Source of the DNA: Hyphomicrobiales bacterium
GTDB taxonomy: Bacteria > Pseudomonadota > Alphaproteobacteria > Rhizobiales > MH13
Assembly (NCBI GenBank): GCA_017642935.1
Contig: JAEPOK010000002.1
Coordinates: forward strand, 1,299,501-1,363,500
Direction: 5' to 3'
DNA: 64,000 nucleotides
Shown here: one piece after another, positions 45,040 through 54,205 of the stretch
Position numbering within the stretch: position 1 is the stretch's first letter
How the letters are laid out: each line of letters starts with the position of its first letter
Program-made: the position numbers and the translations under genes
Notes under the pieces: model-generated
The model's input: the letters and a program-made list of their open reading frames with translations, nothing else
Databases searched by the model: none
Told to the model about the DNA's origin: nothing

Positions 45040-47862
45040 ATGGATGACCTGCTTCTAGAATTTTTGACGGAAACCAATGAGAGCCTCGACGTTGTCGACG
45101 TGGAGTTGGTGAAGTTTGAGCAAGATCCCAACAACGCTCAGATTTTGGATAACATCTTCCGTCTGGTTCATACGATCAAAGGAACTTGTGGCTTCCTTGG
45201 TTTGCCGAGACTGGAAAGCCTGGCGCATGCCGCCGAAACCCTGATGGGCAAATATCGTGACGGTTGCCCGGTCACGACAGATGGCGTCAGCCTTATCCTG
45301 CTTTCCATTGATCGTTTGAAAGCAATTCTGGCAGATCTGGAAGCAAGCGGAAGCGAGCCGGCTGGCGACGATCAGGATTTGATCAGCGAACTTGAGCGCA
45401 TGGCGCTGGCCGCTGACGAGACTGATGCCGCGGCCGCCGAGGACGTGGTCGCCGAAGAGCCCGAGCCCGCACCGGAACCTGAGCCTGAAGAAGAGCGCGA
45501 AGTGCGCGTTGGCGAAGTTCCGCTGGACGAGCTTGATCGGATCTTCAATGAAACCGAAAGCGATTATGACGCCGAAGCCGCTGCCAAACAGCAGATGGAA
45601 GAAGCGCTGGCCGAAGTGAAAGCCAAGGCTGGTGACGCAGAAGCTGACACTGAGGCACCTGAGGCTGACGCTGCACCTGAACCGGTGAAAGCGGAAGCAC
45701 CCAAAGCGGAAGCCAAACCGGCACCGGCCAAGAAGGCTGATGCCAAAGGTGACCAGAAGGCTGCGCCGGGGGCATCTGGTGAGGCCAAGCCAAATGGCGA
45801 GAAGTCACTGGCATCGCAATCTATCCGTGTTTCGGTCGATACGCTTGAAAACCTGATGACGATGGTCTCCGAGCTGGTGCTGACCCGCAACCAGCTGTTG
45901 GAAATTGTCCGTCGCCACGAAGATTCTGAATTCAAAGTGCCGCTGCAGCGCCTGTCCAATGTGACGGCGGAACTGCAGGAAGGCGTTATGAAGACGCGCA
46001 TGCAGCCGATCGGCAATGCGTGGCAGAAGCTGCCGCGTATTGTGCGTGATCTCGCCGGTGAACTTGGTAAGGACATCGACCTTGAGATGGTCGGTGCCGA
46101 GACCGAATTGGATCGTCAGGTTCTTGATCTCATCAAAGATCCATTGACTCACATGGTCCGCAACTCGGCCGATCACGGTCTTGAATTGCCGTCTGACCGC
46201 GCCGCCGTCGGAAAGCCGGAAAAGGGCACGATCAAACTTTCAGCCTATCATGAAGGTGGGCACATCATCATCGAGATCGCCGATGATGGTAAGGGCCTGC
46301 CGACGGAGCTTCTCAAGAAGAAGGCAATCGATAACGAGCTTTACACCGAAGCCGAAATCGAGCGCATGTCCGAAACGCAAATTCATAAGCTGATCTTCCA
46401 TCCGGGCCTTTCGACGGCTGCCAAGGTGACGAACGTCTCGGGCCGAGGTGTCGGCATGGATGTGGTGCGCACCAACATTGAAGCTATTGGCGGTACGATC
46501 GACCTTAAGAGTAAGGAAGGTCACGGCACTGTCGTGATGATTAAGATCCCGCTGACACTGGCCATCGTCTCGACGCTCATCGTGGAGTCTTCAGGTGAGC
46601 GTTTCGCGATTCCGCAGCTGGCTGTGGTCGAACTGGTCCGGGCTCAAAAAGACTCCGAACACAAGATCGAGACGATCCGCAACACGCCGGTACTGCGTCT
46701 GCGCGACAAGTTGCTGCCGCTTTCACCGCTTTCGCATCTGCTTGGCGCCGAACCCGCCAACGAGCCTGGCGACATCGGTGAAGAGGGCTTCATCGTGGTT
46801 ATGCAGGTCGGTAACCAGACCTTTGGCCTGGTGGTCGATGCGGTGTTCCACACCGAAGAAATCGTCGTCAAACCGATGTCGTCAATGTTGCGTCATTTGG
46901 CAATGTTCTCCGGTAATACCATTCTCGGTGACGGCTCGGTGATCATGATCCTCGACCCGAACGGCATCGCCAATGCCATTGGCTCGGCAATCGACAGCGA
47001 AGTGGCCGAGCAGGCGCAGACCGAAGAGAAGGTGATGACCTCCGATGAAGCCCAGTCGGTTTCACTTCTGGTCTTCCGTGCTGGAGGCGAGGAACCCAAA
47101 GCCGTCATGTTGTCCTTGGTCACGCGGCTTGAAGAGATTCAGACCGAGGCCATCGAGCACGCCAATGATCGTGATCTGGTCCAGTACCGTGGCAATCTGA
47201 TGCCGTTGGTGAAAGTCACCGACAACATGCAGCTACGCGATAAAGGCACGCAGCCAATGCTGGTCTTTGCCGATGAGCATCGCTCGATGGGTTTGATGGT
47301 CGATGAGATCGTCGATATCGTTGATGAGGTTCTCGACATCGAAGTTACCTCCGAAAAGCCCGGTGTGCTCGGGTCTGCCGTCATCAAAGGCAAGGCAACC
47401 GAAGTCATCGATGTCGGCTACTTCATGCCGCTGGCATTCGACGACTGGTTCATGATGAAGGATGTCGGTTCGGCGCAGGAGAAATTTGATGTTCTGCTGG
47501 TCGATGACTCAACCTTCTTCCGCAACATGCTCGGCCCGGTTCTTAGGTCCGCCGGTTACAGCGTGACCACTTGCGAAGATGCGCAAGAAGCACTGGAACT
47601 GCTCGAAGAGGGACGTCAGTTCGACGCCATCGTCTCCGATATCGAGATGCCAGGTCTATCCGGTTACGAATTCACAACCCAAGTGCGCAAGGATGCGCGT
47701 TACGCGGACACGCCAATCATTGCCATGTCGGCGCATGCAACCCCTGCGGCCATCCAAAAGGGTCGTGACGCAGGCTTTTCCGACTATGTCGCGAAATTCG
47801 ACCGCACCGGTCTGATTGCCGCGATCAAAGAGCAAACCAGTGAAGTGGAGTTGGCGGCATGA
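45040..47862 (+). CDS. cheA: chemotaxis histidine kinase CheA with second CheW domain and receiver domain
   Basis: CheA autophosphorylates in response to chemoreceptors and passes phosphate to CheY and CheB. The 940-residue product is an extended form: Hpt domain with His44 (LVHTIKGTCGFLGLPRLE), an acidic Pro/Glu/Ala linker (about 135-270), dimerisation and HATPase parts (LTHMVRNSADHGLE, IEIADDGKGLP, VSGRGVGMDVVRTNIE), a first CheW-like domain (about 510-650), a second CheW-like domain (about 670-810: VSLLVFRAGGEEPKAVMLSL, YRGNLMPLVKV) and a C-terminal receiver (about 820-940, VLLVDDSTFFRN, IVSDIEMPGLSG). Start ATG 45040 has AGGGG upstream. The cheW start overlaps the cheA stop (ATGA). Confidence 0.96.
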   Translation: MDDLLLEFLTETNESLDVVDVELVKFEQDPNNAQILDNIFRLVHTIKGTCGFLGLPRLESLAHAAETLMGKYRDGCPVTTDGVSLILLSIDRLKAILADLEASGSEPAGDDQDLISELERMALAADETDAAAAEDVVAEEPEPAPEPEPEEEREVRVGEVPLDELDRIFNETESDYDAEAAAKQQMEEALAEVKAKAGDAEADTEAPEADAAPEPVKAEAPKAEAKPAPAKKADAKGDQKAAPGASGEAKPNGEKSLASQSIRVSVDTLENLMTMVSELVLTRNQLLEIVRRHEDSEFKVPLQRLSNVTAELQEGVMKTRMQPIGNAWQKLPRIVRDLAGELGKDIDLEMVGAETELDRQVLDLIKDPLTHMVRNSADHGLELPSDRAAVGKPEKGTIKLSAYHEGGHIIIEIADDGKGLPTELLKKKAIDNELYTEAEIERMSETQIHKLIFHPGLSTAAKVTNVSGRGVGMDVVRTNIEAIGGTIDLKSKEGHGTVVMIKIPLTLAIVSTLIVESSGERFAIPQLAVVELVRAQKDSEHKIETIRNTPVLRLRDKLLPLSPLSHLLGAEPANEPGDIGEEGFIVVMQVGNQTFGLVVDAVFHTEEIVVKPMSSMLRHLAMFSGNTILGDGSVIMILDPNGIANAIGSAIDSEVAEQAQTEEKVMTSDEAQSVSLLVFRAGGEEPKAVMLSLVTRLEEIQTEAIEHANDRDLVQYRGNLMPLVKVTDNMQLRDKGTQPMLVFADEHRSMGLMVDEIVDIVDEVLDIEVTSEKPGVLGSAVIKGKATEVIDVGYFMPLAFDDWFMMKDVGSAQEKFDVLLVDDSTFFRNMLGPVLRSAGYSVTTCEDAQEALELLEEGRQFDAIVSDIEMPGLSGYEFTTQVRKDARYADTPIIAMSAHATPAAIQKGRDAGFSDYVAKFDRTGLIAAIKEQTSEVELAA

Positions 47863-48368
47863 GCGCCATTCGTGATGCAAACAATGATGACAGCCGTATC
47901 GCCTCCGGGCTCGACGTGTTGTCGAAAGATGTCACCCAGTATGTGACCGTTTACATTGCCGATCAGCTGTTCGGCCTGCCGATCAGCCGCGTGCACGATG
48001 TGTTCATGCCGGACGCAATGACGCCCGTGCCGCTGTCGAATAAAGAGATCGCCGGCGTGCTCAATTTGCGCGGCCGGATCGTCACCGCGATCGATATGCG
48101 CTGGAAACTGGATCTGCCGATGGCGGACGAGGGTGTGAAGCGCATGGCCGTGGGTATCGACTATAAGGGCGAAAGCTACGGCCTGATCATCGACCGTGTC
48201 GGCGAGGTCTTGAACCTGCCGATCGGCGAGCGTGAACCGAATCCGGTCAATCTCGATCCACGATGGGCGGCGATTTCAGCCGGCGTTCATCGTTTGGAAG
48301 GGACCCTGATGGTAATTCTGGACGTCGATAGCGTGCTGCAATCATTGAATGTCGGCGTCGCTGCCTAA
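47859..48368 (+). CDS. cheW: chemotaxis coupling protein CheW
   Basis: CheW couples chemoreceptors to CheA. The 169-residue product has YVTVYIADQLFGLPISRVHD, NKEIAGVLNLRGRIVTAIDM (the conserved NLRG motif) and LIIDRVGEVLNLP. Its start overlaps the cheA stop, and cheY follows 49 bp later. No chemoreceptor gene is in the window. Confidence 0.96.
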   Translation: MSAIRDANNDDSRIASGLDVLSKDVTQYVTVYIADQLFGLPISRVHDVFMPDAMTPVPLSNKEIAGVLNLRGRIVTAIDMRWKLDLPMADEGVKRMAVGIDYKGESYGLIIDRVGEVLNLPIGEREPNPVNLDPRWAAISAGVHRLEGTLMVILDVDSVLQSLNVGVAA

Positions 48369-48417
48369 ATGATCTCTGCCTCGCGGCTCTGACCGGTTCT
48401 TGAAAGGACACAGCGCA

Positions 48418-48783
48418 ATGAAAACCTGCCTGGTTGTTGATGATTCCAGCGTCATTCGAAAAGTCGCGCGGCGCATCCTCGAGGACCTGGAGTTTCAGGT
48501 CGAAGAGGCCGCAGACGGTCAGGAAGCGCTGGAGATTTGCCGCCAGTCGATGCCCGATTCCATCTTTCTGGATTGGAATATGCCGGTCATGGACGGTCTG
48601 GAGTTTTTGAAGACGCTCCGCGCTGAAGACGGTGGCAACGTGCCCAAAGTGGTGTTCTGCACCACAGAGAATGATGTTGCACACATCGCTAAGGCGATGC
48701 GTGCCGGCGCCAACGAATACATCATGAAACCGTTCGATCGCGAGATCGTCGAGGCCAAATTCGCCGAAGTTGGACTTGCCTAG
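48418..48783 (+). CDS. cheY: chemotaxis response regulator CheY
   Basis: CheY-phosphate acts on the flagellar switch (FliM/FliN). The 121-residue product is a lone receiver with Asp8/Asp9, phosphoacceptor Asp52 (SIFLDWNMPVMDG), Thr in VVFCTTEN and Lys in EYIMKPF. ATG 48418 has AAAGGA upstream. cheB follows about 97 bp downstream. Confidence 0.95.
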   Translation: MKTCLVVDDSSVIRKVARRILEDLEFQVEEAADGQEALEICRQSMPDSIFLDWNMPVMDGLEFLKTLRAEDGGNVPKVVFCTTENDVAHIAKAMRAGANEYIMKPFDREIVEAKFAEVGLA

Positions 48784-48879
48784 TCTAGCGCTCCTTGCGC
48801 CTGGCCGAACCGCTTTCGTTGAATTTCGTGCTGCCCCTCCGCGCCATCGTGTGTGGCTCCTCTTTCTAGGTTAACGTTC

Positions 48880-50037
48880 ATGTCCGCAGTCGCCGCTCGC
48901 CAACCAAGACCTGTTACCGACCCGGTTCGTGTGATGGTTGTCGATGATTCCGTCGTTGCCCGCGGACTGATGGCGCGGTGGATCGACGAAGATCCCTCGC
49001 TTGCGGTCGTCGGTACGTTGCGGACCGGTAAACTGGCAGTTGAGCAGATAACGGCGCTTGAGCCAGACGTCGTGGTTCTGGACATCGAAATGCCGGAGAT
49101 GGACGGCCTGACGGCGCTGCCGCTGCTCCTGAAGGCGCGGCCTGGCATCCAAGTCGTCATGGCATCGACACTGACCCGTCGCAATGCTGAAATTTCGCTC
49201 AAGGCCTTGTCGCTCGGGGCGGCAGACTACGTCCCGAAACCGGAGAGCAATTCCGGAGTTTCGACAAGCCCAGAGTTCCGGCGCGATCTTGTCGCTAAAG
49301 TTCGCGCGCTTGGTGCACGCGGAAAGACGACTGCACGTTCGCCACACATTTCGCGACCGGATGCTCCGGTCAAGATTGAGCGCTCGGCGGCCTCACCTTT
49401 GGTGCACAAGTCGGAAGTGTCGCTGGCCAATATGCGCCGCTGGTCTTCCAGCGTGCCGCGCATCCTGGCGATCGGTTCATCGACTGGCGGACCGCAGGCC
49501 CTGGCAAAATTCTTTTCAACCGTCGGTCCGGCTGCCAAGCGCGTGCCGATCGTTGTCACCCAGCACATGCCGGCGACATTCACCGCGATCCTTGCTGAGA
49601 ATCTCGGCAAGGCTGCCGGTCTTCCTTCGGCTGAAGGTCGAGACGGCGAGGTTCTAAAACCGGGTCAGATTTATGTCGCCCCTGGCGGCAAGCACATGAT
49701 CGTCAAGAACAGCCCCGATGGCATGAAGATCGCTTTGACGGATGGTCCACCTGTGAATTTCTGTAAGCCTGCTGTTGATCCTCTGTTTGACTCGCTTGCC
49801 GAGGCCTACGGGTCGGCGGTCCTGGCGACGGTGCTGACCGGCATGGGCAATGATGGTGGCAAGGGTGCGGTGCGCATCAGCGACGCCGGCGGCAGCGTGA
49901 TTGCCCAGGATGAAGCGACATCGGTGGTGTGGGGTATGCCTCAAGCCGTGGTGCAGAACAAAGCCTGTTGCGCGGTTCTTCCGCTCGATCAGTTGGCCAG
50001 CAAGGTCGCCCAGCTTTTGAAAGGGGAGCGCCCATGA
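48880..50037 (+). CDS. cheB: protein-glutamate methylesterase CheB
   Basis: CheB removes methyl groups from chemoreceptors for adaptation, activated by CheA. The 385-residue product has a receiver (about 15-135: VMVVDDSVVARGLM, VVVLDIEMPEMDGL, YVPKPE), a variable linker, and a catalytic domain with Ser in AIGSSTGGPQALAK, His in TQHMPATFTA, and Asp in LTGMGNDGGKGAV. ATG 48880 is chosen; an earlier GTG at 48853 would add a Leu/Thr-rich leader. Its stop overlaps the cheR start. Confidence 0.95.
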   Translation: MSAVAARQPRPVTDPVRVMVVDDSVVARGLMARWIDEDPSLAVVGTLRTGKLAVEQITALEPDVVVLDIEMPEMDGLTALPLLLKARPGIQVVMASTLTRRNAEISLKALSLGAADYVPKPESNSGVSTSPEFRRDLVAKVRALGARGKTTARSPHISRPDAPVKIERSAASPLVHKSEVSLANMRRWSSSVPRILAIGSSTGGPQALAKFFSTVGPAAKRVPIVVTQHMPATFTAILAENLGKAAGLPSAEGRDGEVLKPGQIYVAPGGKHMIVKNSPDGMKIALTDGPPVNFCKPAVDPLFDSLAEAYGSAVLATVLTGMGNDGGKGAVRISDAGGSVIAQDEATSVVWGMPQAVVQNKACCAVLPLDQLASKVAQLLKGERP

Positions 50038-50894
50038 CACCGGCAGATTACGATTTTCTGCGGTCTTTTTTGAAAGAGCGCTCCGGCCTCATCTTGTCCA
50101 ATGACAAGCAGTATTTGATTGAGAGCCGCTTGATGCCGGTGGCCCGGCAAGAAGGTCTGGATACGATCTCGGCTCTGGTTGCCAAATTGAAGACACCGCT
50201 TGGCCGCTCGGCTGGCGAAAAGGTCGTCGAAGCGATGACGACCAATGAAAGCTTTTTCTTTCGCGATAAGACGCCGTTCGATCATTTTTCCGATGTGATG
50301 CTTCCGCAGATGATGGAGGCACGCAAATCCCAGCGGAAAATTCGGATCTGGTGTGCTGCCGCGTCGACCGGCCAGGAACCTTACTCGCTGGCCATGATCA
50401 TCAAGGATCAGGGCCTAAAGGCCTCGGCGTTCCGCTTTGACATCATCGGCACCGATATCTCCCGCGACGTTTTGGATCGCGCGAAAGCTGGGTCTTATTC
50501 GCAATTTGAGGTCCAGCGCGGATTGCCCATCCAAATGCTTCTCAATCATTTCACTCAGAAAGGTGAAACTTGGGAAATCTCGCCCGCAATCAAGCAGATG
50601 GTTCAGTTCCGCCCGCTCAATCTGTTCGACAGTTTTTCGTCGCTCGGCACGTTCGATGTTGTGTTCATCCGCAACGTCCTTATCTATTTCGAGCAGGCTG
50701 CGAAGATCGAAATCCTGGAGCGCGTTGCAAAACAGATGGCTCCGGATGGTTTCATGGTACTTGGCGCGGCTGAAACCGTGGTCGGATTAACCGATGCCTT
50801 CAAGGCTGTTCCGGGCAGCCGCGGGTTGTATCAGCCCAATCCGGACTTTGTCGCCGGTTCTTCGTCAACCTTCCCGGTTCGTCGCACGGCCTAA
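50034..50894 (+). CDS. cheR: chemotaxis methyltransferase CheR
   Basis: CheR methylates glutamates of chemoreceptors using S-adenosylmethionine. The 286-residue product has an N-terminal helical domain (FLRSFLKERSGLILSNDKQY), TTNESFFFRDKTPFDHF, the SAM site IWCAAASTGQEPYSLAMI, and FDVVFIRNVLIYFE. ATG 50034 overlaps the cheB stop (ATGA). A strong terminator ends the che operon. Confidence 0.96.
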   Translation: MTPADYDFLRSFLKERSGLILSNDKQYLIESRLMPVARQEGLDTISALVAKLKTPLGRSAGEKVVEAMTTNESFFFRDKTPFDHFSDVMLPQMMEARKSQRKIRIWCAAASTGQEPYSLAMIIKDQGLKASAFRFDIIGTDISRDVLDRAKAGSYSQFEVQRGLPIQMLLNHFTQKGETWEISPAIKQMVQFRPLNLFDSFSSLGTFDVVFIRNVLIYFEQAAKIEILERVAKQMAPDGFMVLGAAETVVGLTDAFKAVPGSRGLYQPNPDFVAGSSSTFPVRRTA

Positions 50895-50936
50895 AAAGCC
50901 AATTCGAAATTCGGCGGCGTATATGACTGCCATCGA

Positions 50937-50962
50937 AAACCCGGCCTCGCGGCCGGGTTTTT
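50937..50962 (+). terminator. terminator of the che operon
   Basis: A 10-bp stem (AAACCCGGCC with GGCCGGGTTT) and a TCGC loop are followed by T residues. Confidence 0.88.
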
Positions 50963-51014
50963 GTTTGTGACATGGGCCCGGCGGGTGACGACCTACATTG
51001 ACCAAGGCCGCAAC

Positions 51015-51041
51015 AAAAAAGCCGCCCCAAGATGGGGCGGC
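51015..51041 (-). terminator. terminator of ctrA
   Basis: On the - strand GCCGCCCC pairs with GGGGCGGC around a 5-nt loop and is followed by six T (A run at 51015-51020). Confidence 0.88.
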
Positions 51042-51082
51042 AATTTCAGTGTCTGGATAGGGATTTGGTTGAAACGACGCTC

Positions 51083-51784
51083 TTAAGCGCTTTGCTTCAT
51101 TGTCGACTCGTCAGGATCGCGCAACACATAGCCGCGGCCCCAAACGGTTTCGATGTAATTGGAACCGCCGGTTGCAGCCGCCAGCTTCTTGCGAAGCTTA
51201 CAGATGAACACGTCGATGATCTTCAATTCAGGCTCATCCATGCCACCATAGAGGTGGTTGAGGAACATTTCCTTGGTGAGCGTGGTGCCTTTGCGCAGCG
51301 AGAGCAGCTCCAGCATCTGGTATTCTTTGCCGGTCAGATGGACGCGCTGGCCGTCGACTTCGACGGTTTTGGTGTCCAGATTGACCGTGACATCACCGGT
51401 GGTGATGACCGATTGAGCATGACCCTTGGACCGACGCACAATGGCGTGGATGCGGGCAACAAGCTCATCTTTATGGAATGGTTTGGTCAGATAGTCATCG
51501 GCACCAAAGCCGAGACCGCGAACCTTGTCCTCGATACCTGCAAGACCGGAGAGGATTAAGATCGGTGTCTTAACTTTCGACAGGCGCAGCGTGCGAAGCA
51601 CTTCGTAGCCTGACATGTCCGGGAGGTTCAAATCGAGAAGAATGATATCGTAATCGTACAGTTTTCCGAGGTCGACGCCTTCTTCACCAAGGTCCGTCGT
51701 GTAGACATTAAACGCTTCGGATTTCAGCATCAGTTCGATGCTTTCTGCCGTTGCGATGTCATCCTCGATTAGCAATACACGCAT
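51083..51784 (-). CDS. ctrA: cell-cycle master regulator CtrA
   Basis: CtrA is an OmpR-type response regulator controlling replication, division and motility genes in alphaproteobacteria. The 233-residue product has a receiver with Asp8/Asp9, phosphoacceptor Asp51 ([20 protein letters not shown]) and Lys in [15 protein letters not shown], and a winged-helix DNA-binding domain ([56 protein letters not shown]), nearly identical to the known CtrA pattern. Some members end in a hydrophobic degradation tag such as AA; this one ends QSA. Genes for its phosphotransferase (chpT) and inhibitor (sciP) are in the same window. Confidence 0.98.
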   Translation of the reverse strand: MRVLLIEDDIATAESIELMLKSEAFNVYTTDLGEEGVDLGKLYDYDIILLDLNLPDMSGYEVLRTLRLSKVKTPILILSGLAGIEDKVRGLGFGADDYLTKPFHKDELVARIHAIVRRSKGHAQSVITTGDVTVNLDTKTVEVDGQRVHLTGKEYQMLELLSLRKGTTLTKEMFLNHLYGGMDEPELKIIDVFICKLRKKLAAATGGSNYIETVWGRGYVLRDPDESTMKQSA

Positions 51785-51882
51785 GCCAATCCCCTTTGCC
51801 CTATCCTAGGTTTTCGCCGCTCGAAAACGCGAAACAACGAAGGGCTTCGTTCTGCCCCGTCGTTAACGCTACCCTTCAGTGG

Positions 51883-51897
51883 TAAGCGAAAGGTTAA
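51883..51897. promoter_or_regulatory. candidate CtrA box between ctrA and fliI
   Basis: TAAG (51883-51886), 7 bp, TTAA (51894-51897) within GGTAAGCGAAAGGTTAA. It shares the GGTAA...GTTAA frame with the boxes before fliF and near flhA. It could serve ctrA autoregulation or fliI. One mismatch to consensus. Confidence 0.4.
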
Positions 51898-51949
51898 GAC
51901 AACCTTCCACAGGACTGATTTACGCAACACTTTGGAAAGCATGCGGGGT

Positions 51950-51990
51950 GATTCGCCCGCTTTGCGTTAAGATTTATCAGACAGCGAATC
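51950..51990. promoter_or_regulatory. two GANTC (CcrM) sites in the ctrA-fliI region
   Basis: GATTC (51950-51954) and GAATC (51986-51990) are CcrM methylation sites, which take part in cell-cycle control of promoters such as ctrA P1 in Caulobacter. Presence is seen; a regulatory role here is inferred. Confidence 0.3.
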
Positions 51991-52058
51991 AGCGGTGCAA
52001 CCGTTTTCAGGGCGAAGAGATAGGCGATTGGGTAGATGACGTTGCGGAAAGTCCGGCC

Positions 52059-53384
52059 ATGCACGACCTAGCCGACCAGATCGATGATCTGCTTGACCGC
52101 GAGGTGTTTGGACGCGTCACCGGCATTCAGGGCTTGCTTGTGGAGGTTGCTGGTCCTTTGCATCTGTTGGCGGTTGGCTCGCGCCTGGCGGTGGAGATCA
52201 GCGAGAGCCGCTCGGTTTTGGTCGAGATCGTTGGCTTCAAACCCGAACGCGCCCTCTGCCTGCCCTATGATCCGCTCGATGGCATGCGTCTTGGCTGCCG
52301 CGCGGTTTTGGTGGCGTCCGAAGCGCTGACCAAACCGTCGCCGGCATGGCTCGGCCGTGTCATCGATGCACTGGGCCGCCCAATTGACGGAAAAGGTCTA
52401 CTGCCGACCGGGGCAGACGCTTATGATTTGCGGGCTGCGCCGCCGCCGCCGGCCAATCGCGCCAGGGTCGGTGGTCCGCTGGATCTGGGCGTGCGTGCGC
52501 TCAACACGTTCGTGACCTGCTGCGAGGGCCAGCGCCTGGGCATCTTTGCTGGGTCTGGCGTCGGTAAGTCGGTATTGATGTCGATGTTGGCGACCAACAC
52601 CAAGGCTGATGTGGCGGTCATTGGCCTGATCGGTGAACGCGGCCGCGAGCTACAGGAGTTCATCGAGGACGATCTTGGTCCGGCGGGCATGAAGCGCGCG
52701 GTGGTTATCGTTGCAACGTCGGATGAAAGCGCTTTGATGCGCCGACAGGCCGCTTACATGGCGATGACGGTGTCTGAGTTCTTCCGCGCGCAAGGAAAGA
52801 ATGTCCTTTTGATGATGGATAGCGTCACGCGATTTGCCATGGCGCAGCGTGAGATCGGCTTGGCCGGCGGTGAGCCGCCGACCACGAAAGGCTACACACC
52901 GACCGTGTTCACCGAATTGCCGCGCCTGTTAGAGCGCGCAGGACCCGGTCTTAAAGGCGAGGGAACGACAACTGGCCTCTTTACCGTGCTTGTTGAAGGG
53001 GATGATCACAATGAGCCGGTGGCCGATGCGGTGCGCTCCATCTTGGATGGCCACATCGTCATGGAGCGTGCCATTGCGGAACGCGGCCGTTATCCCGCCA
53101 TCAACATTCTTAAATCAGTTTCGCGCACTATGCCTGGGTGTGTGCCAGAAAGTGCGCGCGATACGGTCCGCCGTGCTCGCGCTTTGTTAAGCTCTTTCGG
53201 CGATATGGAAGAATTGATCCGTCTGGGCGCGTACCGCCGAGGATCGGACAGCGATGTTGACGAGGCCATTCGCCTCAACCCCCAGCTGGAGGCGTTTTTG
53301 AGCCAGCAAAAAGGGGAATCGACGTCGCTTGCCGAAGGATATGAGGCGCTCGCCGGCATTCTGGACGAGGCGCCTGACGCGTGA
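52059..53384 (+). CDS. fliI: flagellar export ATPase FliI
   Basis: FliI is the hexameric ATPase that powers delivery of flagellar subunits to the export gate, related to F1 beta subunits. The 441-residue product has an N-terminal beta-barrel, Walker [26 protein letters not shown], Walker [39 protein letters not shown] and the C-terminal [16 protein letters not shown] 52059 (MHDLADQI) gives a normal length; the reading frame is open further upstream with no good ribosome site. fliJ follows 16 bp downstream. Confidence 0.95.
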   Translation: MHDLADQIDDLLDREVFGRVTGIQGLLVEVAGPLHLLAVGSRLAVEISESRSVLVEIVGFKPERALCLPYDPLDGMRLGCRAVLVASEALTKPSPAWLGRVIDALGRPIDGKGLLPTGADAYDLRAAPPPPANRARVGGPLDLGVRALNTFVTCCEGQRLGIFAGSGVGKSVLMSMLATNTKADVAVIGLIGERGRELQEFIEDDLGPAGMKRAVVIVATSDESALMRRQAAYMAMTVSEFFRAQGKNVLLMMDSVTRFAMAQREIGLAGGEPPTTKGYTPTVFTELPRLLERAGPGLKGEGTTTGLFTVLVEGDDHNEPVADAVRSILDGHIVMERAIAERGRYPAINILKSVSRTMPGCVPESARDTVRRARALLSSFGDMEELIRLGAYRRGSDSDVDEAIRLNPQLEAFLSQQKGESTSLAEGYEALAGILDEAPDA

Positions 53385-53400
53385 TTGGGAGTATTGAGTC

Positions 53401-53823
53401 ATGAAGTCGCGTGAAAGCCTGATCCGCCTGAAGCGGTATCAAGTCGACGAGAAGCGCCGCCAGGTGACGCAGATTGAAGCCATGATGGCCGATTTCGAGC
53501 GTATGGCGAGCGAGCTGGATCGAGAGGTTTCGATCGAGCAGGAAAAGGCCGGTATCACCGATATGGGTCACTACGCCTATCCGACCTACGCCAAGGCCGC
53601 TGCGCAGCGCCGTGATAATCTGCGTGAGTCCGCTGATAATCTGCGTGGTCAGTTGGAGGCTGCTCAAGACGAGTTGGCCGAGGCGGTCGAAGATCTCAAG
53701 AAGGTTGAGTTGCTCGAAGAGCGCGATCAGGAAGCGCAACGCGCAACCATGGCAAGCCGCGAGCAGGCTGAATTAGAAGAGCTCAGCCAGTCGCGCCGCT
53801 CGCGTGGCGGTATGATCGGCTGA
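53401..53823 (+). CDS. fliJ: flagellar export chaperone FliJ
   Basis: FliJ is a small coiled-coil stalk protein that works with the FliI ring and FlhA and escorts export chaperones. The 140-residue product is one long helical hairpin (RLKRYQVDEKRRQVTQIEAM, ADNLRGQLEAAQDELAEAVE, EERDQEAQRATMASREQAEL) with a basic tail, as usual. It directly follows fliI and ends with a strong terminator. Confidence 0.92.
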   Translation: MKSRESLIRLKRYQVDEKRRQVTQIEAMMADFERMASELDREVSIEQEKAGITDMGHYAYPTYAKAAAQRRDNLRESADNLRGQLEAAQDELAEAVEDLKKVELLEERDQEAQRATMASREQAELEELSQSRRSRGGMIG

Positions 53824-53852
53824 TCGACGTCTAACAGCGATTGTTTGAAATC

Positions 53853-53881
53853 AAGCCCGGCAGGTTGCCGGGCTTTTTTTG
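53853..53881 (+). terminator. terminator of fliI-fliJ
   Basis: AGCCCGGCA and TGCCGGGCT form a 9-bp stem with a GGT loop, followed by a run of T. Confidence 0.9.
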
Positions 53882-53891
53882 CACTCGGCAG

Positions 53892-54194
53892 CTAGTTCAA
53901 CACGTCCTGCCACTCCTTGTGGCGTTGGAGTTGCGCCTTGGCGAAGGGGCAAAGCGGCATGATCTTGGTGCCTGACGCACGCGCATCCATGACCGCACGC
54001 TCGACCAACTTCACGCCGACGCCCATGCCACGCAGTTCGTCCGGCACACCGGTGTGATCAATTATGATCAGCGTATCGCTGGCGCGCGAGTAGGTGAGCT
54101 CCGCATTGGGTTTGCCTTCGATGTGGGACGTGTATGTGCCCTTCGACCCCTCCTCATGATGCGTGATGGTCAGGTCAGGGGTCGGTTTTTCCAT
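53892..54194 (-). CDS. YjdJ-type GNAT acetyltransferase-like protein
   Basis: The 100-residue product is a minimal GNAT domain of the YjdJ/GCN5-related short type: SHIEGKPNAELTYSRASDTL, LIIIDHTGVPDELRGMGVGV (acetyl-CoA pyrophosphate loop), KLVERAVMDARASGTKIMPL and CPFAKAQLQRHKEW near the end. These small proteins are thought to act on uncharacterised substrates. It lies 11 bp downstream of another GNAT gene and, through it, of flhA, so it is probably the last gene of that operon. Confidence 0.88.
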   Translation of the reverse strand: MEKPTPDLTITHHEEGSKGTYTSHIEGKPNAELTYSRASDTLIIIDHTGVPDELRGMGVGVKLVERAVMDARASGTKIMPLCPFAKAQLQRHKEWQDVLN

Positions 54195-54205
54195 GCTGTG
54201 TTTTC

